From positions 1-30,360 of the forward strand of contig JBFWLP010000036.1 in NCBI GenBank assembly GCA_050252075.1: a DNA stretch of 30,360 bases, read 5' to 3'. The position numbers and the translations under genes are program-made. The notes beneath the pieces were generated by a model. It was not told where the DNA came from. It worked only from the letters and a program-made list of their open reading frames with translations, and searched no databases. Positions 7,819-15,437 of this stretch are shown here, one piece after another; positions within the stretch are counted from its first letter, which is position 1, and the number at the start of each line of letters is the position of its first letter. This stretch comes from JAAYGT01 sp050252075 (GTDB taxonomy: Bacteria > Pseudomonadota > Gammaproteobacteria > Burkholderiales > Burkholderiaceae_B).

Positions 7819-9261
7819 TCAGTAAGAAGGGTTGGTTTGTAGCGCCGGGGGAAAGGCAATGAAGCCTTTATTCCCAAAGCGCGTTGTTTCGGCATGATGG
7901 GCCAGAGCGAGTAACAGCCGCTCGTTGTTGGGGCGGGCAATAGCCTGGATGGATACCGGGCGCCCTGATCTGTCGTGCCCGACAGGAAACACAATCGCAG
8001 GCAGGCCCAGGTAGTTCACAAACGACATCCAGGCAAACAGGCCCAGCAACAGTTTGGGTTGGAATGCCGGGCTGTTGGTATCGACCTGAGAAGCATCGGG
8101 CACCCCCTGCGGAAGTGCGGGCGTGATCAGCAGATCGTTGTCTTTAAGATAGCGTTGAATAAATAGCTGGCGGGCCGCAGTGCGATGGTGAAACGCCATG
8201 GCATACCATGCCGCTGGCAACGCTGCACCGGGCAGCGCGGTTGCCCGGGTCAGTGCGGACAAGGGTTCGGCATTGCGCAGAGCCTCGTAGTGAGTTGCCG
8301 CCGCTTCAGCGTGCATGACAATGCTTGCCTGCTGCATCAGGTCGGGAAGCTCGCGGATCGACACGTCGCGTCGTTGCGACAAATGCCGATCCAGCCCGGC
8401 AAGATAGTCGTCAATCAGGACTTGCTGGCGGGTATCGGCAGAGTACTGACCGTTGGGGTGTTGAAAACAACAGGCCGCACGAAGGGAGGCCGGCAGTTGA
8501 AGGTCGTGGTCCAGATCACGATACCAGCCGGAAAGAGGCAGCTCCGACGAGACGAGTTTGACGTCGCCCAGAATTTGCCGTCGCTTGCCGTAAGGAAGGC
8601 TGCCTGCAAGCAATTGCAGGGCGTCGCGGGCCGACCGTGCCAATACACCAACGCTGTCCAGCGACGGCGCAAGCGGGTGGCAGCCGCTTGTCGATAGCAG
8701 GGCATGGGTGGGCTTTAGCCCAAGGATTCCGCAGGTGGCTGCGGGAACCCGAACCGACCCGGCCGTGTCGGTTCCCAGGGAGCCATAGGCCAAGCCTGCG
8801 GCGACGGCAACTCCCGAGCCGCTCGACGATCCACCCACCATGGCGTTTGGGTACAACGGGTTGCGCAGTGGCTCAATGTTGGGGTTCTCGGCCGTGATAC
8901 CGCTGGCAAACTCCGCCATGGCTGTCATTGCCAGAGTGGTTGCTCCCAGTGACCCAAGCCGTTTGACAGGTGGGCTGGGTACCTTTGCCAGACGAATGGG
9001 TGTTTGTGGATGCGCCCCGCATTGTGGCAGCCGGCCTCCAACGACAAAGATGTCTTTGTGGGCCACCCCAATGCCGGCCAGCGGGGCGTTGGCATCCGGT
9101 AGCGTGGCCGGTGCGTCGAAGACGGTGACTATGCTGTTCCAGTGTTCTTTGCCGCCTTCCAGACGTTGCCATTGGTATGCCAGGGCGTCGCGGACGGACC
9201 AGCGTTTGGCGACAATCTGTCGTCGCAGCTCAACCAGCGTTCCAGGTAGTTCGTGTGTCAT
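7819..9261 (-). CDS. Amidase, amidase-signature (AS) family
   Basis: Cytoplasmic hydrolase that cleaves a C-N amide bond using a Ser-cisSer-Lys triad. All three are visible in the 480-residue protein: Lys69 in GVAHKDIF, Ser145 in the GGSSSGSG loop (143-150) and the nucleophile Ser169 in GTDTAGSVRVPA (163-174). The start ATG overlaps the stop of a 58-codon upstream gene resembling AtzG (ATGA). This is the arrangement known for AtzG-AtzE and, by function, for GatC-GatA, so the amidase likely works as a complex. GatA itself is unlikely because no gatB is nearby and the context is catabolic. Probable role: hydrolysis of a half-amide formed by ring opening. Confidence 0.9.
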   Translation of the reverse strand: MTHELPGTLVELRRQIVAKRWSVRDALAYQWQRLEGGKEHWNSIVTVFDAPATLPDANAPLAGIGVAHKDIFVVGGRLPQCGAHPQTPIRLAKVPSPPVKRLGSLGATTLAMTAMAEFASGITAENPNIEPLRNPLYPNAMVGGSSSGSGVAVAAGLAYGSLGTDTAGSVRVPAATCGILGLKPTHALLSTSGCHPLAPSLDSVGVLARSARDALQLLAGSLPYGKRRQILGDVKLVSSELPLSGWYRDLDHDLQLPASLRAACCFQHPNGQYSADTRQQVLIDDYLAGLDRHLSQRRDVSIRELPDLMQQASIVMHAEAAATHYEALRNAEPLSALTRATALPGAALPAAWYAMAFHHRTAARQLFIQRYLKDNDLLITPALPQGVPDASQVDTNSPAFQPKLLLGLFAWMSFVNYLGLPAIVFPVGHDRSGRPVSIQAIARPNNERLLLALAHHAETTRFGNKGFIAFPPALQTNPSY

Positions 9262-9434
9262 GCGGCGTGGCTTTTATGCGCGGCGGGTTTGGGTGCCAGG
9301 CGTTCCAGTGTTTTTGCCAGCCCTTGCAGTTCGCGCGGCGATACCGCAATACCTTGCAATGCAAGCAGCGCCTCTAGGGTTTGCGGCAAGGCACCGATTT
9401 TGATTTCTGCATGTATATGCTTGTTTGAATTCAT
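9258..9434 (-). CDS. Small AtzG/GatC-like amidase partner (DUF4089-type)
   Basis: This 58-residue gene is easily missed because of its size. Translation gives MNSNKHIHAEIKIGALPQTL at the start, then EALLALQGIAVSPRELQGL and KTLERLAPKP. Two short helices around an ALPQTLEAL...GIAVSPRELQGLAKTLERLA pattern resemble AtzG-type proteins, the small partner of AtzE amidases. Its stop overlaps the amidase ATG (ATGA), giving translational coupling and supporting a real gene. A predicted promoter lies 33 bases upstream of the start codon. The ribosome binding site is poor. By analogy it would stabilise the amidase and help form its active site; this is inferred from size, position and pattern. Confidence 0.75.
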   Translation of the reverse strand: MNSNKHIHAEIKIGALPQTLEALLALQGIAVSPRELQGLAKTLERLAPKPAAHKSHAA

Positions 9435-9466
9435 AAAACTGGTCTTAAATATTTTTAATTTATCTA

Positions 9467-9495
9467 TTTATATACAAGTTTGGGGTGAATTACAA
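9467..9495 (-). promoter_or_regulatory. Predicted sigma-70 promoter of the amidase operon
   Basis: On the minus strand, TTGTAA (9490-9495) and TATAAA (9467-9472) are spaced by 17 bases, close to the sigma-70 consensus. Transcription would start about 25 bases before the AtzG-like ATG. Confidence 0.55.
9468..9477. promoter_or_regulatory. Possible GntR/FCD operator
   Basis: TTATATACAA differs by one base from the palindrome TTGTATACAA, a shape common for FCD-type GntR regulators. It overlaps the -10 box of the amidase operon and lies 60 bases upstream of the divergent gntR gene, so binding would repress the operon. Weak evidence in AT-rich DNA. Confidence 0.3.
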
Positions 9496-9521
9496 TTTAT
9501 TTAAGGTACACCAATGTTTTA

Positions 9522-9527
9522 TATAAT
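9522..9527 (+). promoter_or_regulatory. Predicted -10 box of gntR
   Basis: A perfect TATAAT ends ten bases before the gntR ATG. No good -35 is seen at normal spacing and no Shine-Dalgarno lies before the ATG, so the mRNA may be leaderless or nearly so. Confidence 0.4.
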
Positions 9528-9536
9528 TGCGCCACC

Positions 9537-10199
9537 ATGAAAACAAGCGAACGCATCCGGCAAACCATTGAGGACGACATTCGCTCGGGCAGCTTGCTGC
9601 CGGGCGATGTCATCGACGAAAACGAAATCGCACGGCGATTCAAGGTGTCACGCACCCCTGTCCGGGAGGCGTTGTTACAGCTTGAGGCTCAGAACATATT
9701 GATCAGCCAGCCGCGTCGAGGCATGGTGGTGGCCAAAATGGATGTTCGCCAGCTATTGGCGATCTGGGAGCTGTTGTGCGAGCTGGAGGGTGTCTGCGCA
9801 CGGCTGGCATGCGAGCGCATGACCCAAGAGGAAGTCGATCAGCTGGCAAAAGTGCATGCCGACGCCTATGCCATTGTTGAAAAAGAAGATCTCGACGGCT
9901 GGCGCCCGGCCAACCACGCGTTTCACGATGTGCTTTACCAAGGCAGCCGCAACCCCTATTTGCGGCAGGAAATATTGCGTTTGCGTGCACGTACCGGAGC
10001 CTACATTCGCCATGCGTTCAGCGCCCTGGGGCGCGTTCATTCATCGTATGCCCAGCACGGCGAAATTCTTCAGGCTATTCAGTTGCGCGATCCGAAGCTG
10101 ACCCACGAAAAAATGATGAAGCACATTAGCCTTGATCAGGGCGCACGCGGGCTGACCGATTTCATCATCAACCTGCCCAGCTCGTTAATTAATTCGTAG
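9537..10199 (+). CDS. GntR-family transcription regulator, FCD (FadR) subfamily
   Basis: A 220-residue DNA-binding regulator. The N-terminal winged helix (about 4-70) has the GntR pattern SERIRQTIEDDIRSGSLLPG and the helix-turn-helix ENEIARRFKVSRTPVREALLQLE. The C-terminal FCD all-helical ligand domain (about 75-205) includes NHAFHDVLY and YAQHGEILQAI, whose histidines match the metal-binding positions of this domain. It is divergent from the amidase operon with a 102-base shared control region, so it most likely represses that operon until a pathway acid or its CoA-related product is present. Its stop lies 15 bases inside the 3' end of the convergent EF-hand gene. Confidence 0.9.
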   Translation: MKTSERIRQTIEDDIRSGSLLPGDVIDENEIARRFKVSRTPVREALLQLEAQNILISQPRRGMVVAKMDVRQLLAIWELLCELEGVCARLACERMTQEEVDQLAKVHADAYAIVEKEDLDGWRPANHAFHDVLYQGSRNPYLRQEILRLRARTGAYIRHAFSALGRVHSSYAQHGEILQAIQLRDPKLTHEKMMKHISLDQGARGLTDFIINLPSSLINS

Positions 10200-10700
10200 C
10201 CCGCGCCAGTGGGTATGCCGCAGTCGGTGGCGTTTGCGCGCCGGTTGGGTGCCCGGAGCGGCGTAAGCGGGCCGGCTTACCGGATGGTGGGGGCGGTGGT
10301 GTAACGCCTGCCGTGCCGGCTCGCCGGCCGACACCCCACTATCGGCGGATACCGGCGGCGGGGCCGCCGACGTATTTAATGGTTTCATGGCGGTGTCAGC
10401 GTCGTTGTCGGTGCGGGTGACGTCGGTGGGTGACGCCCAGGTCAGTACCGCAAACAACACAGCCACCCAGAAAACCAGTGACAGTGCCACGGCCAGTGTG
10501 CCATTCAGGCTGCTGTAACCTTGTGCGGCGGACGCGTGCAGGTTCAGGGCCGGCGCCACGTAGGGTACATTGCCCAAGCCCTCGACCACCAGATTGCCCG
10601 GCAAGCGGTAGATGAACTTGGCGAATTCCCAAAGTTCCCACAGGCTGATCGAGCCGTTGGCGTTGACGTCAATAACGTAGTTCAGTGAACGTATGGCCAT
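10185..10700 (-). CDS. EF-hand membrane protein at the end of the Tad operon
   Basis: I chose the ATG at 10700 because a perfect AGGAGG (10708-10713) lies seven bases before it; this gives 171 residues. Residues 11-22, DVNANGSISLWE, form a canonical EF-hand calcium loop with Asp1, Asn3, Asn5, Gly6, Ile8, Ser9 and Glu12. One strong transmembrane helix follows at about 68-89 (TLAVALSLVFWVAVLFAVLTWA). The remainder is low-complexity and rich in Pro, His and Arg, probably disordered. It lies 109 bases after tadG on the same strand and is not a standard Tad component that I know. A calcium-dependent role in pilus function is a guess; the loop itself is clear. Confidence 0.75.
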   Translation of the reverse strand: MAIRSLNYVIDVNANGSISLWELWEFAKFIYRLPGNLVVEGLGNVPYVAPALNLHASAAQGYSSLNGTLAVALSLVFWVAVLFAVLTWASPTDVTRTDNDADTAMKPLNTSAAPPPVSADSGVSAGEPARQALHHRPHHPVSRPAYAAPGTQPARKRHRLRHTHWRGLRIN

Positions 10701-10809
10701 GATGCAACCTCCTGAAGAGACAAGCACGCTTTATGGTAGACCGACTTGTCGCTGGTTGCAATGCGGGCTGGTACTTGCGCCCGCACGTGGGCCCGCATGG
10801 GCTGACAGA

Positions 10810-12612
10810 TTACGGCACCAGCCGCAGTTCGGAATCGCCCGAGCGCAGTGCCTGAAGGCGGGTAAGCAGGGTGGAAACCTGGGTAGTGTCGTAGATGTGC
10901 TTGCTGGTGACCGGGCCGCTGGCGCAGGCATCAAGCACCGGAGGAACATTGCTTCCTTGCGCATGAAGGACGTAAATAGTGATGTCTTGCGCTTTTATTG
11001 CGTTGCAAAGTTGCAGGGTATAAGTGTCAATATCCGTCCAGCCGGTGGTGTCCAGGACATCGCCGGTTTGGTAGGGGTTGGCCATGGTTAGTGAGCTGAC
11101 CGGATATTGCCACCCCTGGGTCGTGGCCGGCGATCCCGTTTGATCATGAATGCGAGAAAACGTCAGAGGGTTGGGGCAGTTGTTGCCCTTCGCGCAGCGT
11201 TGTGCAGAATAGGTAAGCGAAAACGAGAATGGAGTGGTCCACGGGGGTGCGGCAGTAGGGCCCGTGGACTGGCTCAGTTGGCTCCAGCCGGCGTTGGCGC
11301 TTTGTGACACCAGCACAATGGCGCGCGGGGCATCGGCCACGCTGTCCGGCAGGTGCTGGGTGCTCCAGCCGTTTCCACCGCGCCATGTGGGGTGCAGCAT
11401 ACGCCACGACCATAGCAGGCCTGCCGGCAACAGGGTGTGGTCGGTTATTCCGGCATTGGCGGTACGGTTAAGTACATTGTTTACAGTGCTTCGCTGGCCC
11501 CGCAGAAACTCCAGTTGCGTATTGGGTTGGCAGTGCCGGAACGGCAGGGCGCCGTACACCATAAAAAATGCTTCGCCGGTCAAGTTGCCGCCGCCGGTGG
11601 CAGTGGTGCCGAAATCGGCCCACAAGCCGCGACTGGGTAGGGCGTTGTTCAGGCCGGTGATGGCAATGGGTTGCTGACTGTTGCTTAAGGAAATATTTAC
11701 CCACTCCCGGTTTTGCAATCCCTGAAGTTGAAGGTCGCCGCTGAACTGGCCTGTGAGTTTTTCACGTAGTGTGCGTGTCTGGGCACGAACGAACAAAGGC
11801 TGAAATTGCGCATTGGGGCTGAGCGGCGATGCCGTGGCCGGGGGGCCGTTCCACGAGGCCGGTTCAGCAATGCATCCATCCCATATCGTTTGCAGATAAT
11901 TGTTGGGTGTGAGCCGTGTTTGCGCGGCGCTGCCCAGGGTTGTCCATTGTTGAACCCAGGGCAGGCCCTGCGAGCCCACATGCACTGTTTCGGCAAAAGG
12001 AACGACGCCCACGTAGGCGCCCGAGTTTCCGGTGTCGTTCAGCAATGCCTGGGTGATCTGCGCGGCGGCGGTTTGCAGCGCGCTGCCGGTGGCCGGTGAC
12101 GTGTAGCTGTTGACGTCCAGCGCCATGACGATCTGAAGGTCCGAATTTCCCGCCGCCAAGACTTTGCTCTGCGCCACCAGGTCAAGCGACGTGGTTTTCA
12201 GGAATCCGGTGCTGATCAGGGGCAGTGTGCCGGTGGCACTCAGCTGAAGGGAGCCGTCGGATGTCTGCGCGGGCAGCTGCACCACGGGCTGGTTGCCCGT
12301 GATACTGCTGCCCAGATAGGCAGGAGGGAAATTGGCGCTGAAGAATGCCAGAGCGTCCTGAGTAACGGCGGAGTCATTGGCGCCACTAACGGCGCGCTGT
12401 CCCGCCGCCAGTGCGGCGCTATCCAGCGCGTTCTGCAGGCGTTCCTTGACAATGGCATAACGGATCAGATCGAAGGCGCCCAGCGAAATGCCGATGGTAA
12501 GCACGGCTGTCACCATGAACAGCGGGGCGACCACCCCGCGGTCGTTACCATGAAGACGCGCCGCCATGCGGGCGATCGATCGTAAACGGGACAGAAAATA
12601 TCGATGACTCAT
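10810..12612 (-). CDS. tadG: TadG-like pilus assembly protein
   Basis: Envelope-anchored protein of the Flp pilus machine, 600 residues. The N-terminus carries the TadE/G-type segment DRGVVAPLFMVTAVLTIGISL (about 24-44): a Gly before a hydrophobic stretch as in pilin-like proteins, but with Leu and not Glu at position +5. The usual TadG periplasmic region follows (RYAIVKERLQNALDSAALAAGQ). A von Willebrand A-like region begins at IVMALDVNSYTS (about 161-172), where the metal site DxSxS is degenerate. The end resembles VWA strand-helix pairs (ITIYVLHAQG, LLTRLQALRSG). Its start overlaps the tadF stop (ATGA). It probably anchors the pilus or links it to the envelope. Confidence 0.82.
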   Translation of the reverse strand: MSHRYFLSRLRSIARMAARLHGNDRGVVAPLFMVTAVLTIGISLGAFDLIRYAIVKERLQNALDSAALAAGQRAVSGANDSAVTQDALAFFSANFPPAYLGSSITGNQPVVQLPAQTSDGSLQLSATGTLPLISTGFLKTTSLDLVAQSKVLAAGNSDLQIVMALDVNSYTSPATGSALQTAAAQITQALLNDTGNSGAYVGVVPFAETVHVGSQGLPWVQQWTTLGSAAQTRLTPNNYLQTIWDGCIAEPASWNGPPATASPLSPNAQFQPLFVRAQTRTLREKLTGQFSGDLQLQGLQNREWVNISLSNSQQPIAITGLNNALPSRGLWADFGTTATGGGNLTGEAFFMVYGALPFRHCQPNTQLEFLRGQRSTVNNVLNRTANAGITDHTLLPAGLLWSWRMLHPTWRGGNGWSTQHLPDSVADAPRAIVLVSQSANAGWSQLSQSTGPTAAPPWTTPFSFSLTYSAQRCAKGNNCPNPLTFSRIHDQTGSPATTQGWQYPVSSLTMANPYQTGDVLDTTGWTDIDTYTLQLCNAIKAQDITIYVLHAQGSNVPPVLDACASGPVTSKHIYDTTQVSTLLTRLQALRSGDSELRLVP

Positions 12613-13214
12613 GGCGGGCTGCCGGCGGAAATCAGGGTATGAAGATCCAGGTAGCGTGGCTTGAAGGCGGCACGGCTATACAGGGTGGATTGCCCGCCTA
12701 ATTGTTCCCAGAAGCGCGAGCTCAGGGCAAATGGCGTGCTCTGGTACAGGGCTTCCACCATGACAACGCTCTCGCCGTCGTCCACCGGGCCGGGCAGGTC
12801 ATTGGTATTGCCCACATTGCCGGTTGAAATCAACGCGTTTCCGAAATCGGCAGGCCATCCGCTGTTGGGCAGGATCTGCCACGCACCGTTCTGGGCGACA
12901 TAGGTGGTAATGCGCAGGCGTCCGTTCGCCTGAAAGTTCAAGGGACGAAACAGATCGGCGGCCACTGCTCCGTAGACACATATGTCGTTGGCTACCGGGC
13001 AGTCGGGGCTGTCGCGATACAGTTCCCGTTGGGTACCCACACTGTGGGCAACGCTGTAGGCGGCCCGATCAAGCAGCGATTTCACCCGAAAATGCTGGTA
13101 GAGCTCAATCGCGCCTACGATAAAGAACACGAATACCGGCAGAAGCAGCGCGGCTTCCAGGCCGGCCGTACCCTGTGTGTTCGCAGCCAGATGGCGGGGT
13201 CGGGTTCGGCTCAT
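12609..13214 (-). CDS. tadF: TadF/TadE-like pseudopilin
   Basis: Minor pilin-like protein of the Tad system, 201 residues. After a short basic leader, QGTAGLEAALLLPVFVFFIV shows the prepilin peptidase site G|TAGLE with Glu at +5 of the mature protein, followed by a hydrophobic helix. The rest is a periplasmic domain with four or so cysteines near CPVANDIC. It should be cleaved by the TadV peptidase encoded upstream and needed for pilus assembly. It is four bases from tadE and overlaps tadG. Assignment as TadF and the next gene as TadE rests mainly on order. Confidence 0.8.
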   Translation of the reverse strand: MSRTRPRHLAANTQGTAGLEAALLLPVFVFFIVGAIELYQHFRVKSLLDRAAYSVAHSVGTQRELYRDSPDCPVANDICVYGAVAADLFRPLNFQANGRLRITTYVAQNGAWQILPNSGWPADFGNALISTGNVGNTNDLPGPVDDGESVVMVEALYQSTPFALSSRFWEQLGGQSTLYSRAAFKPRYLDLHTLISAGSPP

Positions 13215-13217
13215 GGT

Positions 13218-13709
13218 TCAGGGCTCGTTCTGAATGATGATTGTACGTTCGAAACGCAGCACGTCGATACCCAGCCAGTGCAATACACCCGAAAACCCGG
13301 TTCGGCTGAATCCAAGCCGGTAAACGACAAGGTCGCCGCGTTCGCCGGTATTGCAGGCGGGAATGTAGTTTTCGTCATCGGGTGGCGCAGGCGTGTAGTT
13401 GCCGGGCGAGTACACGCTGACATCCACCAGCAGATTGCCCGGATCGTAAACCCACCGGCTCATGCCCTGCTGCAACGCCTGCCGCACGGCCGTGTTGCAA
13501 TCGTCATCGGAAAAGCCTCCCAACTGGCCCTGACGGGAAATAACGGCCGCAGTGCGTGCCAGCGTGGCATCGGCCATCATGGCAATACCCATTTCTATCG
13601 AGAAAAAAAGCACAAGAAACACCAGGGGTGATACCAGCGCAAACTCAAGTGCCGTCACCCCGCGTGATCCGTGTCGTTGGCGTCGGGCGCTTGCTCGGGC
13701 TGCCGTCAC
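13218..13709 (-). CDS. tadE: TadE-like pseudopilin
   Basis: Minor pilin-like protein, 163 residues, started at GTG (13709), which overlaps the tadD stop as GTGA. The sequence SRGVTALEFALVSPLVFLVL contains the peptidase site G|VTALE with Glu at +5 and the LEFAL pattern typical of TadE. The remaining 120 residues form a periplasmic domain with two cysteines (DDCNTA, PACNTG). It is expected to be processed by TadV and to act with TadF in initiating pilus assembly. Confidence 0.83.
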   Translation of the reverse strand: MTAARASARRQRHGSRGVTALEFALVSPLVFLVLFFSIEMGIAMMADATLARTAAVISRQGQLGGFSDDDCNTAVRQALQQGMSRWVYDPGNLLVDVSVYSPGNYTPAPPDDENYIPACNTGERGDLVVYRLGFSRTGFSGVLHWLGIDVLRFERTIIIQNEP

Positions 13710-14488
13710 GGTGTTTCCCGTAAACCCATCCGGCGGCGCACTTCACGGTAGAACGTCAGGTTGTCCTCGACCGTGGCGCGCGGCATGTCGCCCAGCAAGA
13801 TGGTTTCGGCGGCATCCTCGCGGCCCATCAGGGCATACGCCAGCGCCAGGTTCTGCCTACCCTGGGGCAAGGCGGACGGAACACCAACCACATCCAGCAA
13901 TACATTCACCGCTTCGCGGGGCTTGCCGCTGAGCGACAGCGACAGCCCCAGGTTGCTGCGCAGGGCCGGGTTGTCGGGGTGTTTGGCCAGGCCGTCACGA
14001 TAAATGCGCTGGGCCTGTGCGTGGTCGCCGGCCAGATCATAGGTAACCCCCATGCCGGCCATTGCCAGCGGATTGTCAGGCCAGGCCTGCAGCGCCTGCT
14101 GGTAGCGCAGGCGTGCGTCGTCCAGCTTGCGTTGCCGCACGTCCATGCGCGCCAGGCCCAACAGGGCGTCCAGCTGGTTGCCGTCGCGTTCCAGTGCTGC
14201 CTGATAGGCCTGCCGGGCTTGCGAAATATCGCCCGACAGGTACAGAGCATTGCCAAAACCAATCCAGCCATCCAGGTTGTCGGGATACGCGGCCGTAATT
14301 CGCTGGAAAAGAGAAAGCGCAACTTCCAGGTCGCCGCTGGCCATCGCGCTGTTGGCTATGCGCAATTCGCCGGCGGCAATGGCGGCGCTGTCCATGGCGG
14401 TGGTAACAGGCTGCACCTTGACTTCGCGCATGGGCGAGCAGGCCGCCAACAGCGTGCAGCAGGCAATGATGCCAAGTCGTCGTATCAT
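13706..14488 (-). CDS. tadD: TadD-like TPR lipoprotein
   Basis: Outer-membrane-associated pilotin-like lipoprotein of the Tad secretion machine. A longer open frame exists upstream, but the start is the ATG at 14488: it gives a lipoprotein signal (MIRRLGIIACCTLLAACSPM, lipobox LAAC, Cys17), overlaps the tadC stop as ATGA, and the upstream extension has no sensible composition. The 260-residue protein contains tandem TPR units from about residue 45 to 235, for example GWIGFGNALYLSGDISQARQAY and ALLGLARMDVRQRKLDDARLRY. TadD proteins are thought to help localise or stabilise the secretin. Confidence 0.88.
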   Translation of the reverse strand: MIRRLGIIACCTLLAACSPMREVKVQPVTTAMDSAAIAAGELRIANSAMASGDLEVALSLFQRITAAYPDNLDGWIGFGNALYLSGDISQARQAYQAALERDGNQLDALLGLARMDVRQRKLDDARLRYQQALQAWPDNPLAMAGMGVTYDLAGDHAQAQRIYRDGLAKHPDNPALRSNLGLSLSLSGKPREAVNVLLDVVGVPSALPQGRQNLALAYALMGREDAAETILLGDMPRATVEDNLTFYREVRRRMGLRETP

Positions 14489-15435
14489 CGGCTGGCTCCA
14501 AAACTGCCGAAAGTATCCATCAGGCCCAGAAAGGCGGGCCCGGCGGCTATCAGCAAAACGGTCGGTAAAATGAACAGCATCATGGGCAGGGTGATTTTTG
14601 TGGCGAGTTTGGCGGCGGCTTCTTCGGTACGCAGCATGCGTGTGGTACGTTCCGATTTTGCCAGTACGCGCAGCGCATCGCCCACGGGGGTACCAAACTG
14701 TCGTGACTGAATCAGTGTAGAGGCCAGGCTTCGAACCGAATCCAGGCCTATCCGTTCGGCCATGTCGTGAAGGGCTTGCGCCGCATCGCCGTTCAGCTGA
14801 AGCTGGCCGGCGGTCAGGGCGAACTCCTGGGCCACCTCGGGTGCCAGCAGCTCCATTTCCTGCGCCACACGGTGTATGGCGGCGTGCAGCCCCAGGCCGG
14901 CTCCGGTGCACAGCACCATTAAATCGAGGGCGTCGGGGAATTGCCGTGCAATGGTTTCCTGACGCCGGGCCACCAGCTTGTCGAGCACAATACGGGGCAT
15001 CAACAAGCCCAGGTACGCCGCGACCAGCAGGCTCAGGCCGCGGTAAAGCGGTTCGTTGTCCAGATGCGGCCAGGCCAGAACCGTGGTCAGAAAAACAAAC
15101 AGTAGGGCACTGGCAGCCGATGTTCCCATCAGAATCGCCAGTGCGCCGCCCTGACGAAAACCTGCGGCCACAAGCTTGCGATGCATTTCACGGCGTTGAG
15201 CCGTGTTGAACAAGGGGGCAATCCGGCCCAGCGCATGTAACAGGCCGACCGTGCGTGCCAGCACAGAGGGTTCGCCTTCCGGGCGCGAGTCGGCATCCGG
15301 CCCTTTCACCACTTTTTCAAGCCGGCGACGCATGCGCGCCCGCACCCCCAGTTCCGATTGAAGGTACAACGCCAGGCTGAGCAGTCCCAGCAGCAGAACG
15401 ATCAGGTTCAGTGAGTCCAGAAGTGTCAGGGGCAT
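14485..15435 (-). CDS. tadC: Inner-membrane platform protein TadC
   Basis: Polytopic membrane protein of 316 residues that, with TadB, forms the platform on which the ATPase TadA drives pilus assembly. It has an N-terminal helix (5-27), two helices near 100-150, a cytoplasmic type II secretion F domain (about 160-285) with QFPDALDLMVLCTGAGLGLHAAI and FGTPVGDALRVLA, and a C-terminal helix ending in TLPMMLFILPTVLLIAAGPA. This pattern is typical of GspF-like TadC. It starts two bases after the tadB stop. Confidence 0.9.
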   Translation of the reverse strand: MPLTLLDSLNLIVLLLGLLSLALYLQSELGVRARMRRRLEKVVKGPDADSRPEGEPSVLARTVGLLHALGRIAPLFNTAQRREMHRKLVAAGFRQGGALAILMGTSAASALLFVFLTTVLAWPHLDNEPLYRGLSLLVAAYLGLLMPRIVLDKLVARRQETIARQFPDALDLMVLCTGAGLGLHAAIHRVAQEMELLAPEVAQEFALTAGQLQLNGDAAQALHDMAERIGLDSVRSLASTLIQSRQFGTPVGDALRVLAKSERTTRMLRTEEAAAKLATKITLPMMLFILPTVLLIAAGPAFLGLMDTFGSFGASR

Positions 15436-15437
15436 GG

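Noticed and set aside
7819..9261. Amidase as GatA of the tRNA amidotransferase
   Set aside because: No gatB is adjacent, and the gene sits in a regulated catabolic operon with a CoA-transferase.
14489..14911. N-terminal extension of tadD giving a 401-residue protein
   Set aside because: The extension is Arg/Pro-rich without domain character and lies over tadC in another frame; the internal ATG at 14488 gives a lipoprotein signal and overlaps the tadC stop.
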